Assembly (NCBI GenBank): GCA_019636495.1
Contig: JAHBXL010000003.1
Span: 186,001-250,000, forward strand
Length of the DNA: 64,000 nt
Direction of reading: 5' to 3'
Source of the DNA: Phycisphaeraceae bacterium
GTDB taxonomy: Bacteria > Planctomycetota > Phycisphaerae > Phycisphaerales > UBA1924
The notes under the pieces: model-generated
Databases searched by the model: none
What the model saw: only the letters and a program-made list of their open reading frames with translations
What the model was told of the DNA's origin: nothing
Position numbers and translations under genes: made by a program
Shown here: positions 55,991 through 63,827 of the stretch, in pieces
How positions within the stretch are numbered: position 1 is the stretch's first letter
How the letters are laid out: every line of letters starts with the position of its first letter

Positions 55991-58936
55991 ATGGCCGACC
56001 CCCGCGACACCCCGGCAATGCGACAGTACTACCGCTTCAAGCGGCAGCACCCGGATTGTCTGCTGCTCATCCGGATCGGCGATTTCTACGAGTGCTTCGA
56101 TGATGATGCGATCACGCTCTCCAAGGCCGCGGGGCTGACGCTGACCAAGCGCACCGAGGGTGTGCCCATGGCGGGCATGCCGTTTCACCAACTCGAGACC
56201 TACCTGCGACGGTTGATCGACAAGGGATACCGCGTCGCCGTGGCCGACCAGATGCAGGACGCGGCGGAGGCCAAGGGACTGATCGAGCGGGCCGTCACGC
56301 GCGTGCTCACGCCCGGCACACTCGTTGATGAAACGCTGCTGGCATCCGATGCCGCGTGCGCGCTCGCCGCGGCGTGTTTTCTTGATTCGGGCGATGCGCC
56401 CGAGGGACGTGTCGCCGCGGCGGTGGTCGAGGTGAGCACGGGGCGGTTTGCGGTGTTCGAGACGACCGCGGGCGCGCTGGCGGATGAGTTCGCGCGGCGG
56501 CAGGTGACGGAGGTGCTGTTTGCGCAGACGGCCGATGGCGCAACGCCGCCGCGGATGAAGGTGGTGCTCGATGCGCTCGGGCTTGCGGGGACGCCGCAGC
56601 CTTCGTGGCACTTCCGTCATGATGAAGCGCTGGAGGCGGTGCTGGCGCAGTTTGGCGTGGCGACGCTGGAGGGGTTCGGGATTCAGCGCGATGACCCGGT
56701 GATCCGCGCGGCGGGCGCGGCGATCCGCTATCTGCGACAGACTCAGGGCGCGGGCGAGGAGGAGGGGGCCAGCGGGAGCGCGAGCGCCGGCACAGGCAGG
56801 AAGCGCGCGGGCACGCTCGCCCATCTGCACCCGCCGCGGAAGGAAGAGAACCGCGGCCACCTGCACCTGGATGCGATCGCGCTGCGCGCGTTGGAGGTGC
56901 TGGGGACGATGCGCGGCGATGTGGGTCGAATCGGCAGCGCCGAGGCCGCGGCGGGGGACGGCTCGCTGGTCGGGATCTTCGCCGACCCCGGCTGTCGCAC
57001 GGCGATGGGTAGGCGGCTGCTGCGCGAGTGGCTGTGCCGACCGTTGTGTGATCGTGCGGCGATCGAGATGCGGCACTCGTGCGTGGCGACGTTGATCAGC
57101 GATCGCCGTGCCGCGGCGGAGTTGGGCGAGGCGCTCGAAGGCGTGCAGGATGTGCCGCGGATGGCAGCGCGGATCGCGATGGCCCGCGCCACGCCGCGCG
57201 ATGTCGTGGGCCTCGGCCGGTCGGTGGGGCAGGTGCGGGTGGTGGCCGACGCGCTGGAGAATGCGCCGGCGTTTGCGGGGCAGTTGGGAGCGCTGCGGAA
57301 GATCGAGGCGGAACTGGGCGGACTGGCGGAGAAGATCGCCGCGGCGTGCGTGGAGGCCCCGCCCGCGCACCTGCGAGAGGGCGGGCTCGTGCGAGACGGG
57401 GTGGATGCCGAACTCGATGAGGCGCGGCTGCTGCAGCGCGACAGCGCGGAGTGGATGGCGCAGTATCAGAAGGACCTGATCGAGAAGCACGACCTGCCGA
57501 GCCTGAAGGTCGGGTACAACAAGATTTTCGGATATTACATCGAGTTGCCCTCGGCGCAGTCGCGACGGGCTCCGGCGGAGTTCACGCGGAAGCAGACGCT
57601 CAAGAGCGCGGAGCGGTACATCACGCCCGAACTCCGTGAGTATGAGCGAAAGGTGACCACCGCCGAGACGCGGGCCATCGCGCGGGAACTGGCGATCTTC
57701 GAGTCCTTGTGCGCCGGCGCGGCCGCGCTCGCCGCGCCGATCACGGCGTTCGCCGACATCGCGGCCGAGTTGGACGTGCTGCTGTGCTTCGCCGACAAGG
57801 CGGCGCGGCGCGGCTGGGCGCGGCCGGAGATCGTGGAGGAGCCGGTGCTGCGAATCGTGCAGGGGCGGCACCCGGTGCTGGATGAGTTGCTGGAGGGCGC
57901 GGGCGGCGGGTTCGTGCCCAATGACATCGAGTTGGGCGGAATCGACGAGGGACAAGTGGGGGGGGCGGCGTGCGGGACGCTCGCGCTCATCACCGGGCCG
58001 AACATGGCGGGCAAGAGCACGTTCATCCGGCAGACCGCGCTCCTGGTGCTGCTGGCACACTGCGGGAGTTACGTGCCCGCCGCGGGCGCGACGATCGGGC
58101 TGACGGATCGGATCTTCACGCGGGTCGGCGCGGATGATGCGCTGCACGCGGGGCAGAGCACGTTCATGGTCGAGATGACGGAGACGGCGCGGATCCTGCA
58201 TCACGCGACGGCGCGGAGTTTGGTGGTGCTCGATGAGATCGGCCGCGGCACTTCGACGCTCGATGGGTTGAGCCTGGCGTGGGCGATCGCGGAGACGCTG
58301 GCGGCGGGCAGTGCGGTCGAGGTCGCTTCGGAAGCACCCTCTCCCCGTGGCTCTGAAAGGGGGGGGCGGGGAGAGGTGGCGAGCCCGTTCGGGCGAGCCG
58401 GTGAGGGGTTCCGTGGCCCGCGCACGCTCTTCGCCACGCATTACCACGAACTGACGCGGCTGGAAGAACTGATGCCCGGGTGTGTGCAAAACCTGCACGT
58501 GAGCGTGCGCGAGTGGGGGGATGAGATCGTCTTCCTGCATCGCATCTTGCCCGGCAAGACCGACCGCTCGTACGGCATTCACGTCGCGAAACTTGCAGGC
58601 ATGCCGACGGGAACGGTGGCGCGGGCGCGCGAGGTGCTGGAATCGCTGGCGGTGCATCAGGCGGAGGGTGTCGACGGAAGTAGCACGGGCATCCTGCCCG
58701 TGAAGGGCGAGGGGGACGCCGAAGGCAATTGGGATTCGGCCGTCAAGCCACGCCGCGGCAAGCGCGTGGATACTTCCCGCATTCCGCCCGCGGGCCAGTC
58801 CGATCAGCTCGCGCTGTTCACTCAGTTCGTGCAGCATCCGGCAGTGGATCAGTTGCGCGAGGTGAAGATCGAAGCACTGACGCCGCTGGAGGCGTTTGAT
58901 ACGCTGCGGAAGTTGAAGGGGATGGCGGGGGAGTGA
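55991..58936 (+). CDS. mutS: DNA mismatch repair protein MutS, with in-frame repeat insertions
   Basis: 981 aa (E. coli MutS is about 850). Recognises mismatches via Phe-Tyr-Glu (32-34 in IGDFYECF). The ATPase carries GPNMAGKSTFIRQ (about 669), LDEIGRGTSTLDG (about 747) and FATHYHELT. Extra segments: a low-complexity insert near residues 255-285; a 25-residue insertion (about 783-807) encoded by a dispersed palindromic element at 58338-58410, placed between the Walker B helix and the FATHY strand; and a REP copy at 58680-58702, about residue 897, in the C-terminal domain. All three keep the frame. GAGAGG upstream supports ATG 55991. mutL is not nearby. Confidence 0.92.
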   Translation: MADPRDTPAMRQYYRFKRQHPDCLLLIRIGDFYECFDDDAITLSKAAGLTLTKRTEGVPMAGMPFHQLETYLRRLIDKGYRVAVADQMQDAAEAKGLIERAVTRVLTPGTLVDETLLASDAACALAAACFLDSGDAPEGRVAAAVVEVSTGRFAVFETTAGALADEFARRQVTEVLFAQTADGATPPRMKVVLDALGLAGTPQPSWHFRHDEALEAVLAQFGVATLEGFGIQRDDPVIRAAGAAIRYLRQTQGAGEEEGASGSASAGTGRKRAGTLAHLHPPRKEENRGHLHLDAIALRALEVLGTMRGDVGRIGSAEAAAGDGSLVGIFADPGCRTAMGRRLLREWLCRPLCDRAAIEMRHSCVATLISDRRAAAELGEALEGVQDVPRMAARIAMARATPRDVVGLGRSVGQVRVVADALENAPAFAGQLGALRKIEAELGGLAEKIAAACVEAPPAHLREGGLVRDGVDAELDEARLLQRDSAEWMAQYQKDLIEKHDLPSLKVGYNKIFGYYIELPSAQSRRAPAEFTRKQTLKSAERYITPELREYERKVTTAETRAIARELAIFESLCAGAAALAAPITAFADIAAELDVLLCFADKAARRGWARPEIVEEPVLRIVQGRHPVLDELLEGAGGGFVPNDIELGGIDEGQVGGAACGTLALITGPNMAGKSTFIRQTALLVLLAHCGSYVPAAGATIGLTDRIFTRVGADDALHAGQSTFMVEMTETARILHHATARSLVVLDEIGRGTSTLDGLSLAWAIAETLAAGSAVEVASEAPSPRGSERGGRGEVASPFGRAGEGFRGPRTLFATHYHELTRLEELMPGCVQNLHVSVREWGDEIVFLHRILPGKTDRSYGIHVAKLAGMPTGTVARAREVLESLAVHQAEGVDGSSTGILPVKGEGDAEGNWDSAVKPRRGKRVDTSRIPPAGQSDQLALFTQFVQHPAVDQLREVKIEALTPLEAFDTLRKLKGMAGE
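58338..58410. repeat. Dispersed palindromic element inside mutS
   Basis: CCCTCTCCCCGTGGCTCTG, a run of G, GAGAGGTGG, GAGCCCGTTCGGGCGAGCC and CGGTGAGGGG. Matches the reverse complement of 41789-41847. It sits in frame, adding residues rich in Ser, Arg, Gly and Glu in the MutS ATPase domain. Confidence 0.75.
58680..58702 (+). repeat. REP copy inside mutS
   Basis: Identical to 53713-53735: head GTAG, arms CACGGGCA and TGCCCGTG. It encodes Ser-Ser-Thr-Gly-Ile-Leu-Pro-Val in frame. Confidence 0.85.
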
Positions 58937-58957
58937 GAGCCGGTTACGGGGCGTGCG

Positions 58958-59749
58958 ATGTCCAGCGTTTGGCGCGTAGCTCTAGTCTTGATCGTCGCCG
59001 CGATTGCGTCGTGGCTCGTGGCTGTTGTGTTCGCGCTGTCGAGCAAACCTCAAACGTGGTACGTCGTGAGGGACGTTGAGTCCACCGTGATACGCTCGAG
59101 TATTGGTAACAGCCACTATGGAAGTGCGGAACTGCTCTGGATGGCGTATGCGCGCCAGCTTCGCAATGTCGAGGAGCGTCGCCAGGCTCCCGCGCACTGG
59201 GATCGCCAGACCATCAGAAGATTGAATCAACTGCGGGAGGTTGACAGAGACGTTGTAGGCTACTACGCCTCAGGCTTTCCGTTTCGATGTCTGGGATATG
59301 AGGCCAGATTGGCTAAGGGAACGCCGGGTCGTCCATGGCCGGCCGTGGATTCGAAAGCGGGCATCTTTGAGTGGAACGGTATGGCAGGCAGGTTTGGAGA
59401 TGCGCCGAACGGCTGGTCGATTCGGGCCGAGATCCGCCGAGGATTGGTTGTCGGGCATGATGCATTTGGGGTACCGACTGTCTTGCCGCTCGGAGTTGAG
59501 TGGATCGGAATGGCTCTCAATGTCTTGGTTTACAGCGTCGCGGCGATGGGAAGCGTGCTGCTCGTTCGAGTTGTGCGAAAGGCCCGACGGGATCGAAAGG
59601 GATTGTGCAGGCGATGTGCGTATCCGCGGCCTGCTGGTGCGGAGCGGTGTCCGGAATGTGGGACAAAGTTCGCTAGCCCCACGCGATCGGAACCTGGCGA
59701 AGGGAAGAAGGCAGAAGATGCGGTGGCCTCAAGCGCCGGCCCGGCTTGA
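58958..59749 (+). CDS. Membrane protein with C-terminal zinc ribbon
   Basis: 263 aa. TM1 near residues 7-28, an extracytoplasmic domain of unknown type (about 30-180), TM2 at about 185-205 and then GLCRRCAYPRPAGAERCPECGTKF, a four-Cys zinc ribbon of the type common in planctomycete small membrane proteins (and at the left edge of this window). Lower GC and less biased codons than mutS. Function unknown. Confidence 0.72.
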   Translation: MSSVWRVALVLIVAAIASWLVAVVFALSSKPQTWYVVRDVESTVIRSSIGNSHYGSAELLWMAYARQLRNVEERRQAPAHWDRQTIRRLNQLREVDRDVVGYYASGFPFRCLGYEARLAKGTPGRPWPAVDSKAGIFEWNGMAGRFGDAPNGWSIRAEIRRGLVVGHDAFGVPTVLPLGVEWIGMALNVLVYSVAAMGSVLLVRVVRKARRDRKGLCRRCAYPRPAGAERCPECGTKFASPTRSEPGEGKKAEDAVASSAGPA

Positions 59750-59819
59750 TGGCGAGGGCGGGGGAGAGCAAGTAGCGCTGCCGAGTAGCGAGTGGAACTG
59801 CTGCGGGCTTGTTTCTTCC

Positions 59820-59927
59820 GCCCATGAAATGGGCAAGCGATGGTTGCCAGACGCGGCAGCGTCTGGTGGCGAAAGCAGTTCTCTTTTCCTCATCCATACT
59901 TTGTTCTGTCCGCCCATGAAATGGGCG
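59820..59927. repeat. Palindromes on the left of the TnpA-like gene
   Basis: Two copies of GCCCATGAAATGGGC (59820-59834, 59912-59926; 92 bp apart) and one CCAGACGC-GGCA-GCGTCTGG (59847-59866) preceded by GTTG. They are the inverted counterpart of the units at 60437-60683. Confidence 0.8.
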
Positions 59928-59960
59928 GGCGACTGCACCAGTTGTTGGTAGACTGAGCAG

Positions 59961-60413
59961 ATGCCATCCTCCTGGACACAGAACTACTACCACATGGTGT
60001 TCGGTACTGATCGCCGCGACCCGTGGATCAACGCCGAACTCAAGGACCGTCTCTATCCGTTCTTTGGCGGGATCGCCAAGAGCCTTCGGAGTCAACTCAT
60101 CGCCGGGAACGGGATGCCGGATCATGTTCACTTGCTGATCCGGTTCGCGGCGGATATCGCCCCGGCGGTGCTGGCCCGCGAGGTGAAATCGAGGTCTTCT
60201 GGGTGGATCCATGAGACATTTCCCGCCATGCGCGAGTTCGCGTGGCAACGCGGCTACGGAGGATTCACCATCAGTCGGTCGGTGGTTCCGGAGGTCGAGG
60301 ACGACATCCGGCGGCAGGAAGAGCATCACCGGGGCACGACGTTTGAGCAGGAGTTTCCGATGCTGCTGACCGAGCACGGCATCGACTTCGATCCGGATCA
60401 TCTGTTCGATTGA
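59961..60413 (+). CDS. IS200/IS605-like Y1 transposase, catalytic Tyr apparently replaced
   Basis: 150 aa. HUH motif in GNGMPDHVHLLIRF (His55-His57), then GYGGFTIS and the family C-terminus (DDIRRQEEHHRGTTFEQEFPMLLTEHGIDFDPDHLF). In family members the residue aligned with Asp115 (codon 60303-60305) is the nucleophilic Tyr (Y-I-x-x-Q-E-E-H-H); here it is GAC, one base from TAC. No TnpB partner. Flanked on both sides by inverted palindrome sets. Probably inactive for cleavage, so binding-only or in decay. Confidence 0.8.
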   Translation: MPSSWTQNYYHMVFGTDRRDPWINAELKDRLYPFFGGIAKSLRSQLIAGNGMPDHVHLLIRFAADIAPAVLAREVKSRSSGWIHETFPAMREFAWQRGYGGFTISRSVVPEVEDDIRRQEEHHRGTTFEQEFPMLLTEHGIDFDPDHLFD

Positions 60414-60436
60414 CGAACTCGCCCGCCCATTGCATG

Positions 60437-60683
60437 CCAGATGCTGGCGCATCTGGCAACCATCGCCCGCCCATTTCATGGGCGGGAGACAGAAAGAGGA
60501 GAGGACAGGCGCTTGTCTGTGCTGGCCTTCCAGATGCTGGCGCATCTGGCAACCAACGCCCGCCCATTTCATGGGCGGGAGACAGAAAGAGGAGAGGACA
60601 GGCGCTTGTCTGTGCTGGCCTGCCAGATGCTGGCGCATCTGGCAACCAACGCTCGCCCATTTCATGGGCGGAAGACAGAAGAA
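60437..60683. repeat. Tandem 93-bp repeats right of the TnpA-like gene
   Basis: Units begin at 60437, 60530 and 60623 (exact 93-bp period; third partial). Each has CCAGATGC-TGGC-GCATCTGG with GCAAC flank (head GTTGC on the other strand) and GCCCATTTCATGGGC. A degenerate fourth copy of the first palindrome is at about 60714-60732. Inverse of the left flank. Confidence 0.85.
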
Positions 60684-60763
60684 CAGAGGATGTGGTAGGG
60701 TGTGGCTGCCGGCCAGACGCTGCGCATCTGGCAACCAGCGCAGGCCCGCTTCGCGTGCTGGAT

Positions 60764-60787
60764 GGCAGGCGGGACGCCTGCCCCACC
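60764..60787. repeat. REP-like palindrome of a third family
   Basis: GGCAGGC-GGGAC-GCCTGCC followed by CCACC; on the minus strand this is a GGTGG head plus the palindrome. It ends about 20 bp before the DinB-like gene. Confidence 0.7.
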
Positions 60788-60807
60788 GGATACAGGAAAT
60801 CAGCGCA

Positions 60808-61329
60808 ATGAACCCCCTCAAAACCTACAACTACCTCGTCCTCGCCCGACAGAAGATCCTCGACTGGTCTCGGCCGCTTTCGCCGGAGCAGCACACGCAG
60901 GTGTTCCCCATCGGCCTCGGCACGCTTGCGCGGATTCTCACGCACATCATGATCTGCGAGTGGTTCTACATCCAGCGGATGCAGGGGCTGGCGGTGCCGC
61001 CATACAAGGAGTGGCCGATCCGGGATGAGACGCCGCCGCGGTTCGAGATCATTGAGCAGGAATGGAAGACGATCGAAGCGCAGACCCGCGCGGCGATCGG
61101 GTCGGTCGATCGCGCGGGCGAATGGGGCAAGGTGGTCACCTACATGGCCCAGCGCGATGATGGCAAGCGCGTGGAAGTGAGCGCGACCAAGGGCGACATC
61201 CTCACGCAACTCGTGCTGCACGAGGTGCACCACCGGGCGCAGGCGATGAACACTCTGCGGCAACTGGGCGTGAAACTCGACGACATCGACTACAACGCGA
61301 TGATGTACACGCGGCGGGAGTTGCCGTAG
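60808..61329 (+). CDS. DinB-family protein (second)
   Basis: 173 aa DinB-type helical bundle. Candidate metal ligands: ILTHIMICEWFYIQR and LVLHEVHHRAQAMNTLRQLG, the latter with the typical HxxxH. Different from the copy at 6628-7263 (low similarity by eye), so not a recent duplicate. The ATG at 60808 follows a REP-like palindrome. Function unknown. Confidence 0.82.
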   Translation: MNPLKTYNYLVLARQKILDWSRPLSPEQHTQVFPIGLGTLARILTHIMICEWFYIQRMQGLAVPPYKEWPIRDETPPRFEIIEQEWKTIEAQTRAAIGSVDRAGEWGKVVTYMAQRDDGKRVEVSATKGDILTQLVLHEVHHRAQAMNTLRQLGVKLDDIDYNAMMYTRRELP

Positions 61330-61656
61330 TTTTCGCAGCGCGTTCGCATTCCATGCGGTGAGATTGACTCCACGGCGCGCATGTGAACAATCACCGCGTC
61401 TGTGCAGCCGAGTCTCCGGCCGATGCCGGAGAACGGGGGACCCACCGCCGCGATGAACAATCGCGGCAGGGGCGCAGGGATCGGTCGATCCCAGGCCACT
61501 TTCAAGGCCTAGCCCGTCAGCTTACCCCGTAGGCATGTGAAAGGGCACTGCGCGAGGCTCTCCTGAGACAGCCGGTCGACCGATCGGGCGTTTCACGGGT
61601 TCGCGGCGGTGCGATGGGCGATGTGTCGGCTGCGCGTGCAGGAGCGCGCGGCGGCG
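61330..61656. other. 327-bp leader of the TrkH/KtrB gene
   Basis: Contains the c-di-AMP riboswitch-like RNA described separately (61396-61545). After it, about 110 bp without a clear terminator; GGTCGACC at 61574-61581 is a short palindrome only. No ORF supported. Confidence 0.6.
61396..61545 (+). ncRNA. Cyclic di-AMP riboswitch (ydaO/yuaA type)
   Basis: Matches the motif's conserved blocks in order: GCCGAGTC start, ACGGGGGACCCA (61433-61444), a CCGCGAT-GAACA-ATCGCGG stem-loop, GGGGCGCAGGGATCG, and the 3' block CGTCAGCTTACCCCGTAGG (61515-61533). This class binds c-di-AMP and usually switches off potassium uptake or cell-wall genes. The next gene is a TrkH/KtrB potassium channel, the expected target. 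Assigned by eye; boundaries approximate. Confidence 0.82.
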
Positions 61657-63132
61657 ATGCCGCGCCCCGGGCCAAGCACCAAGGAGCCGGGCAACGACGG
61701 TCGGAACGAAAGCGGATCGAACAGTCTGGGCAAGGACCAACCCCGCGCCGGAGGCGGGGCGGGTGCCGCGCGTGCGGCGTTCGGCGGTTTCGCGCGGGCC
61801 GCTCTCGGGGCGATGCGAAGCCTCCGCGCCGCGTGGGAGCGGCTGCGTCCGCCGCAGCAGTTTGTGCTCGGCTTCGCGCTGCTGTCGACGGCGGGCGCGG
61901 CGCTGCTGTGCTTCCCTTTCATGCGCGAACGGCCGGTGTCGTTCACGGACAACCTGTTCAACGCCGTCAGCGCGGCGACGACCACCGGCCTGGTGACCAC
62001 CGGCACCGCCGAGAGTTATTCGTTCGCTGGCGAACTGCTCCTGCTCGTGCTGTTCCAGATCGGCGCGATCGGGTTCATGACGATCGCCTCGGTGTTCATC
62101 CTCGCGCGCGGCGGAAAACTCGAGGGCCCGAGGCTCGGCGTGCTGCGCGCGGGGTTCAGCCTGCCGCACTGTTTCGTGATGCGCAACTTCGTGGTCCACG
62201 TCGCCGTCTTCACGGTCGTGTGCGAGGTCGCGGGTGCGATCATCCTCGCGTGGCGCTTCGCCGCGCTCGGCATCGAGCGCCCGCTCTGGTCCGGCGTGTT
62301 CCATTCGGTCTCCGCCTTCGCCACCGCGGGCTTCGGGCTGCACGGCGACAGCCTCGAGCGGTTCCGGGGCGACTGGGTTGTCAACCTGACCATCGGCACG
62401 CTCGCATACCTTGGCGCGATCGGCTTCATCGTCGCGCAGGACGTGTGGTACTCGTTCCGACTGCGCGAGCGTCTGCTGACCTTCACGAGCAAGGTCATCC
62501 TGGTCATGACGGGGAGCATCTTCGTTCTGGGCTTCGCGCTGCTGTTCTTCGTTGACCCCTCCGTCCGCGCGCTGCCCAACGGCGAGCGGCTCCTCGCCGC
62601 GGCGTTCCAGACCATGACCGCGTCCACGACGGCGGGCTTCAACACGGTGCCCATCGGGGGCATGGGCCACGCCGCGCTGCTGGTCATCATGCTCGCGATG
62701 CTCGTCGGCGCCTCGCCCAGCGGCACCGGCGGCGGCATCAAGACCACCAGCATCAGCGCGCTGGTCGCCAACCTGCTCAGTGTCCTGCGCGGACGCGAGG
62801 TCGTCGCCTGGCTCGGTCACGAGGTGCCGATGCTCCGCGTCCTCTATGCCGCGGCCGCGGCGACGTTCTATCTCGCGCACCTCGGGGTCGGGCTGCTCCT
62901 GCTGTGCCTGACGGAGCGGCAGCCGTTCCTCCCGCTGCTGTTTGAGGTGGCCAGCGCGCTCGGCACCGTCGGCCTGTCGATGGGCATCACCGCCGATCTT
63001 TCGACCGCGGGCAAACTCATCGTGGTCGTGCTGATGCTGGCCGGTCGGTGCGGCCCGCTGACCATCGGTCTGGCGTTGATGACACCGGCCAGGCCCGCCA
63101 CCGGACTGCGCGGCGACGACCTTGCGATCTGA
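61657..63132 (+). CDS. Potassium uptake protein TrkH/KtrB
   Basis: 491 aa. Four selectivity-filter-like loops: SAATTTGLVTTG, SAFATAGFGLHG, MTASTTAGFNTVPIG and ASALGTVGLSMG, with conserved Gly. About eight to ten TM segments; the first 65 residues are low-complexity. Needs a TrkA/KtrA regulatory subunit, which is not in the window. The ATG at 61657 (or 61813) is uncertain; either retains the membrane core. Regulated by the c-di-AMP riboswitch upstream. Confidence 0.88.
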   Translation: MPRPGPSTKEPGNDGRNESGSNSLGKDQPRAGGGAGAARAAFGGFARAALGAMRSLRAAWERLRPPQQFVLGFALLSTAGAALLCFPFMRERPVSFTDNLFNAVSAATTTGLVTTGTAESYSFAGELLLLVLFQIGAIGFMTIASVFILARGGKLEGPRLGVLRAGFSLPHCFVMRNFVVHVAVFTVVCEVAGAIILAWRFAALGIERPLWSGVFHSVSAFATAGFGLHGDSLERFRGDWVVNLTIGTLAYLGAIGFIVAQDVWYSFRLRERLLTFTSKVILVMTGSIFVLGFALLFFVDPSVRALPNGERLLAAAFQTMTASTTAGFNTVPIGGMGHAALLVIMLAMLVGASPSGTGGGIKTTSISALVANLLSVLRGREVVAWLGHEVPMLRVLYAAAAATFYLAHLGVGLLLLCLTERQPFLPLLFEVASALGTVGLSMGITADLSTAGKLIVVVLMLAGRCGPLTIGLALMTPARPATGLRGDDLAI

Positions 63133-63164
63133 CGGCGGGCGCGGCCGATGGGTACCCTGCCTGC

Positions 63165-63740
63165 ATGAACAGGACGCGGAGTGCGGCGAAGGTCCTTCTG
63201 GCGGCGCTGTCCGTCGGGCTCGCCGCGTGCGCAGCAAGCGAGAGCAGCCGAGTGAACAAGCAGACCAGCGGACAGGAATCTCACAACCAGGCGCGCGACA
63301 TCGCGCACGCGACGCGGCACGACGTGCTGGCCATGCTCGATGCGTTTCACGCCGCGGCGGCACGCGCCGATGGCGCGGCGTACTTCTCGCTGTATGCGCC
63401 CGAAGCGGTGTTCATCGGGACGGATGCAGGCGAGCGATGGACCATGGAGGAGTTCAAGGCGTACGCCGAGCCGTACTTCTCGAAGGGGAAGGGGTGGACG
63501 TATGTGCCGCGGGCGGGCTCGCGCCATGTCACACCCGTGTCCGGCACCGACGGGCGCATCGCGTTCTTTAAGGAGTTGCTGGACAACGACAAGTACGGCA
63601 CCTGCCGCGGGACGGGCGTGGCGCGCGTCGAAGGCGGCGCATGGCGCATCGTGCAGTATCACTTGACCTTCCCCGTCCCCAACGACCTGGCCGAGCGCAT
63701 CACCGGGGAGATCAAGGCGTGGGAGCGCGGGACGCGATGA
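63165..63740 (+). CDS. Lipoprotein with SnoaL/NTF2-like domain
   Basis: 191 aa. Signal with lipobox LAACAAS (Cys about residue 22), a Ser/Gln linker, then HATRHDVLAMLDAFHAAAARADGAAYFSLYAPEAVFIGTDAGERW, a typical SnoaL-like opening, and TGVARVEGGAWRIVQYHLTF closing. Family members include enzymes and binding proteins; function unknown. It is about 30 bp after the TrkH gene on the same strand. Confidence 0.8.
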   Translation: MNRTRSAAKVLLAALSVGLAACAASESSRVNKQTSGQESHNQARDIAHATRHDVLAMLDAFHAAAARADGAAYFSLYAPEAVFIGTDAGERWTMEEFKAYAEPYFSKGKGWTYVPRAGSRHVTPVSGTDGRIAFFKELLDNDKYGTCRGTGVARVEGGAWRIVQYHLTFPVPNDLAERITGEIKAWERGTR

Positions 63741-63827
63741 AGACCCCGATGCAGGAGCGGGGCTGCGCGGAGGCGGCCGAATGTCTTGCGGTCCGGATTC
63801 CTGGTCCACGGAAGAGGCTGCGTGTGT

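Noticed and set aside
55808-58837. Long leftward open frame opposite mutS
   Set aside because: Arg/His-rich shadow of mutS with no family features.
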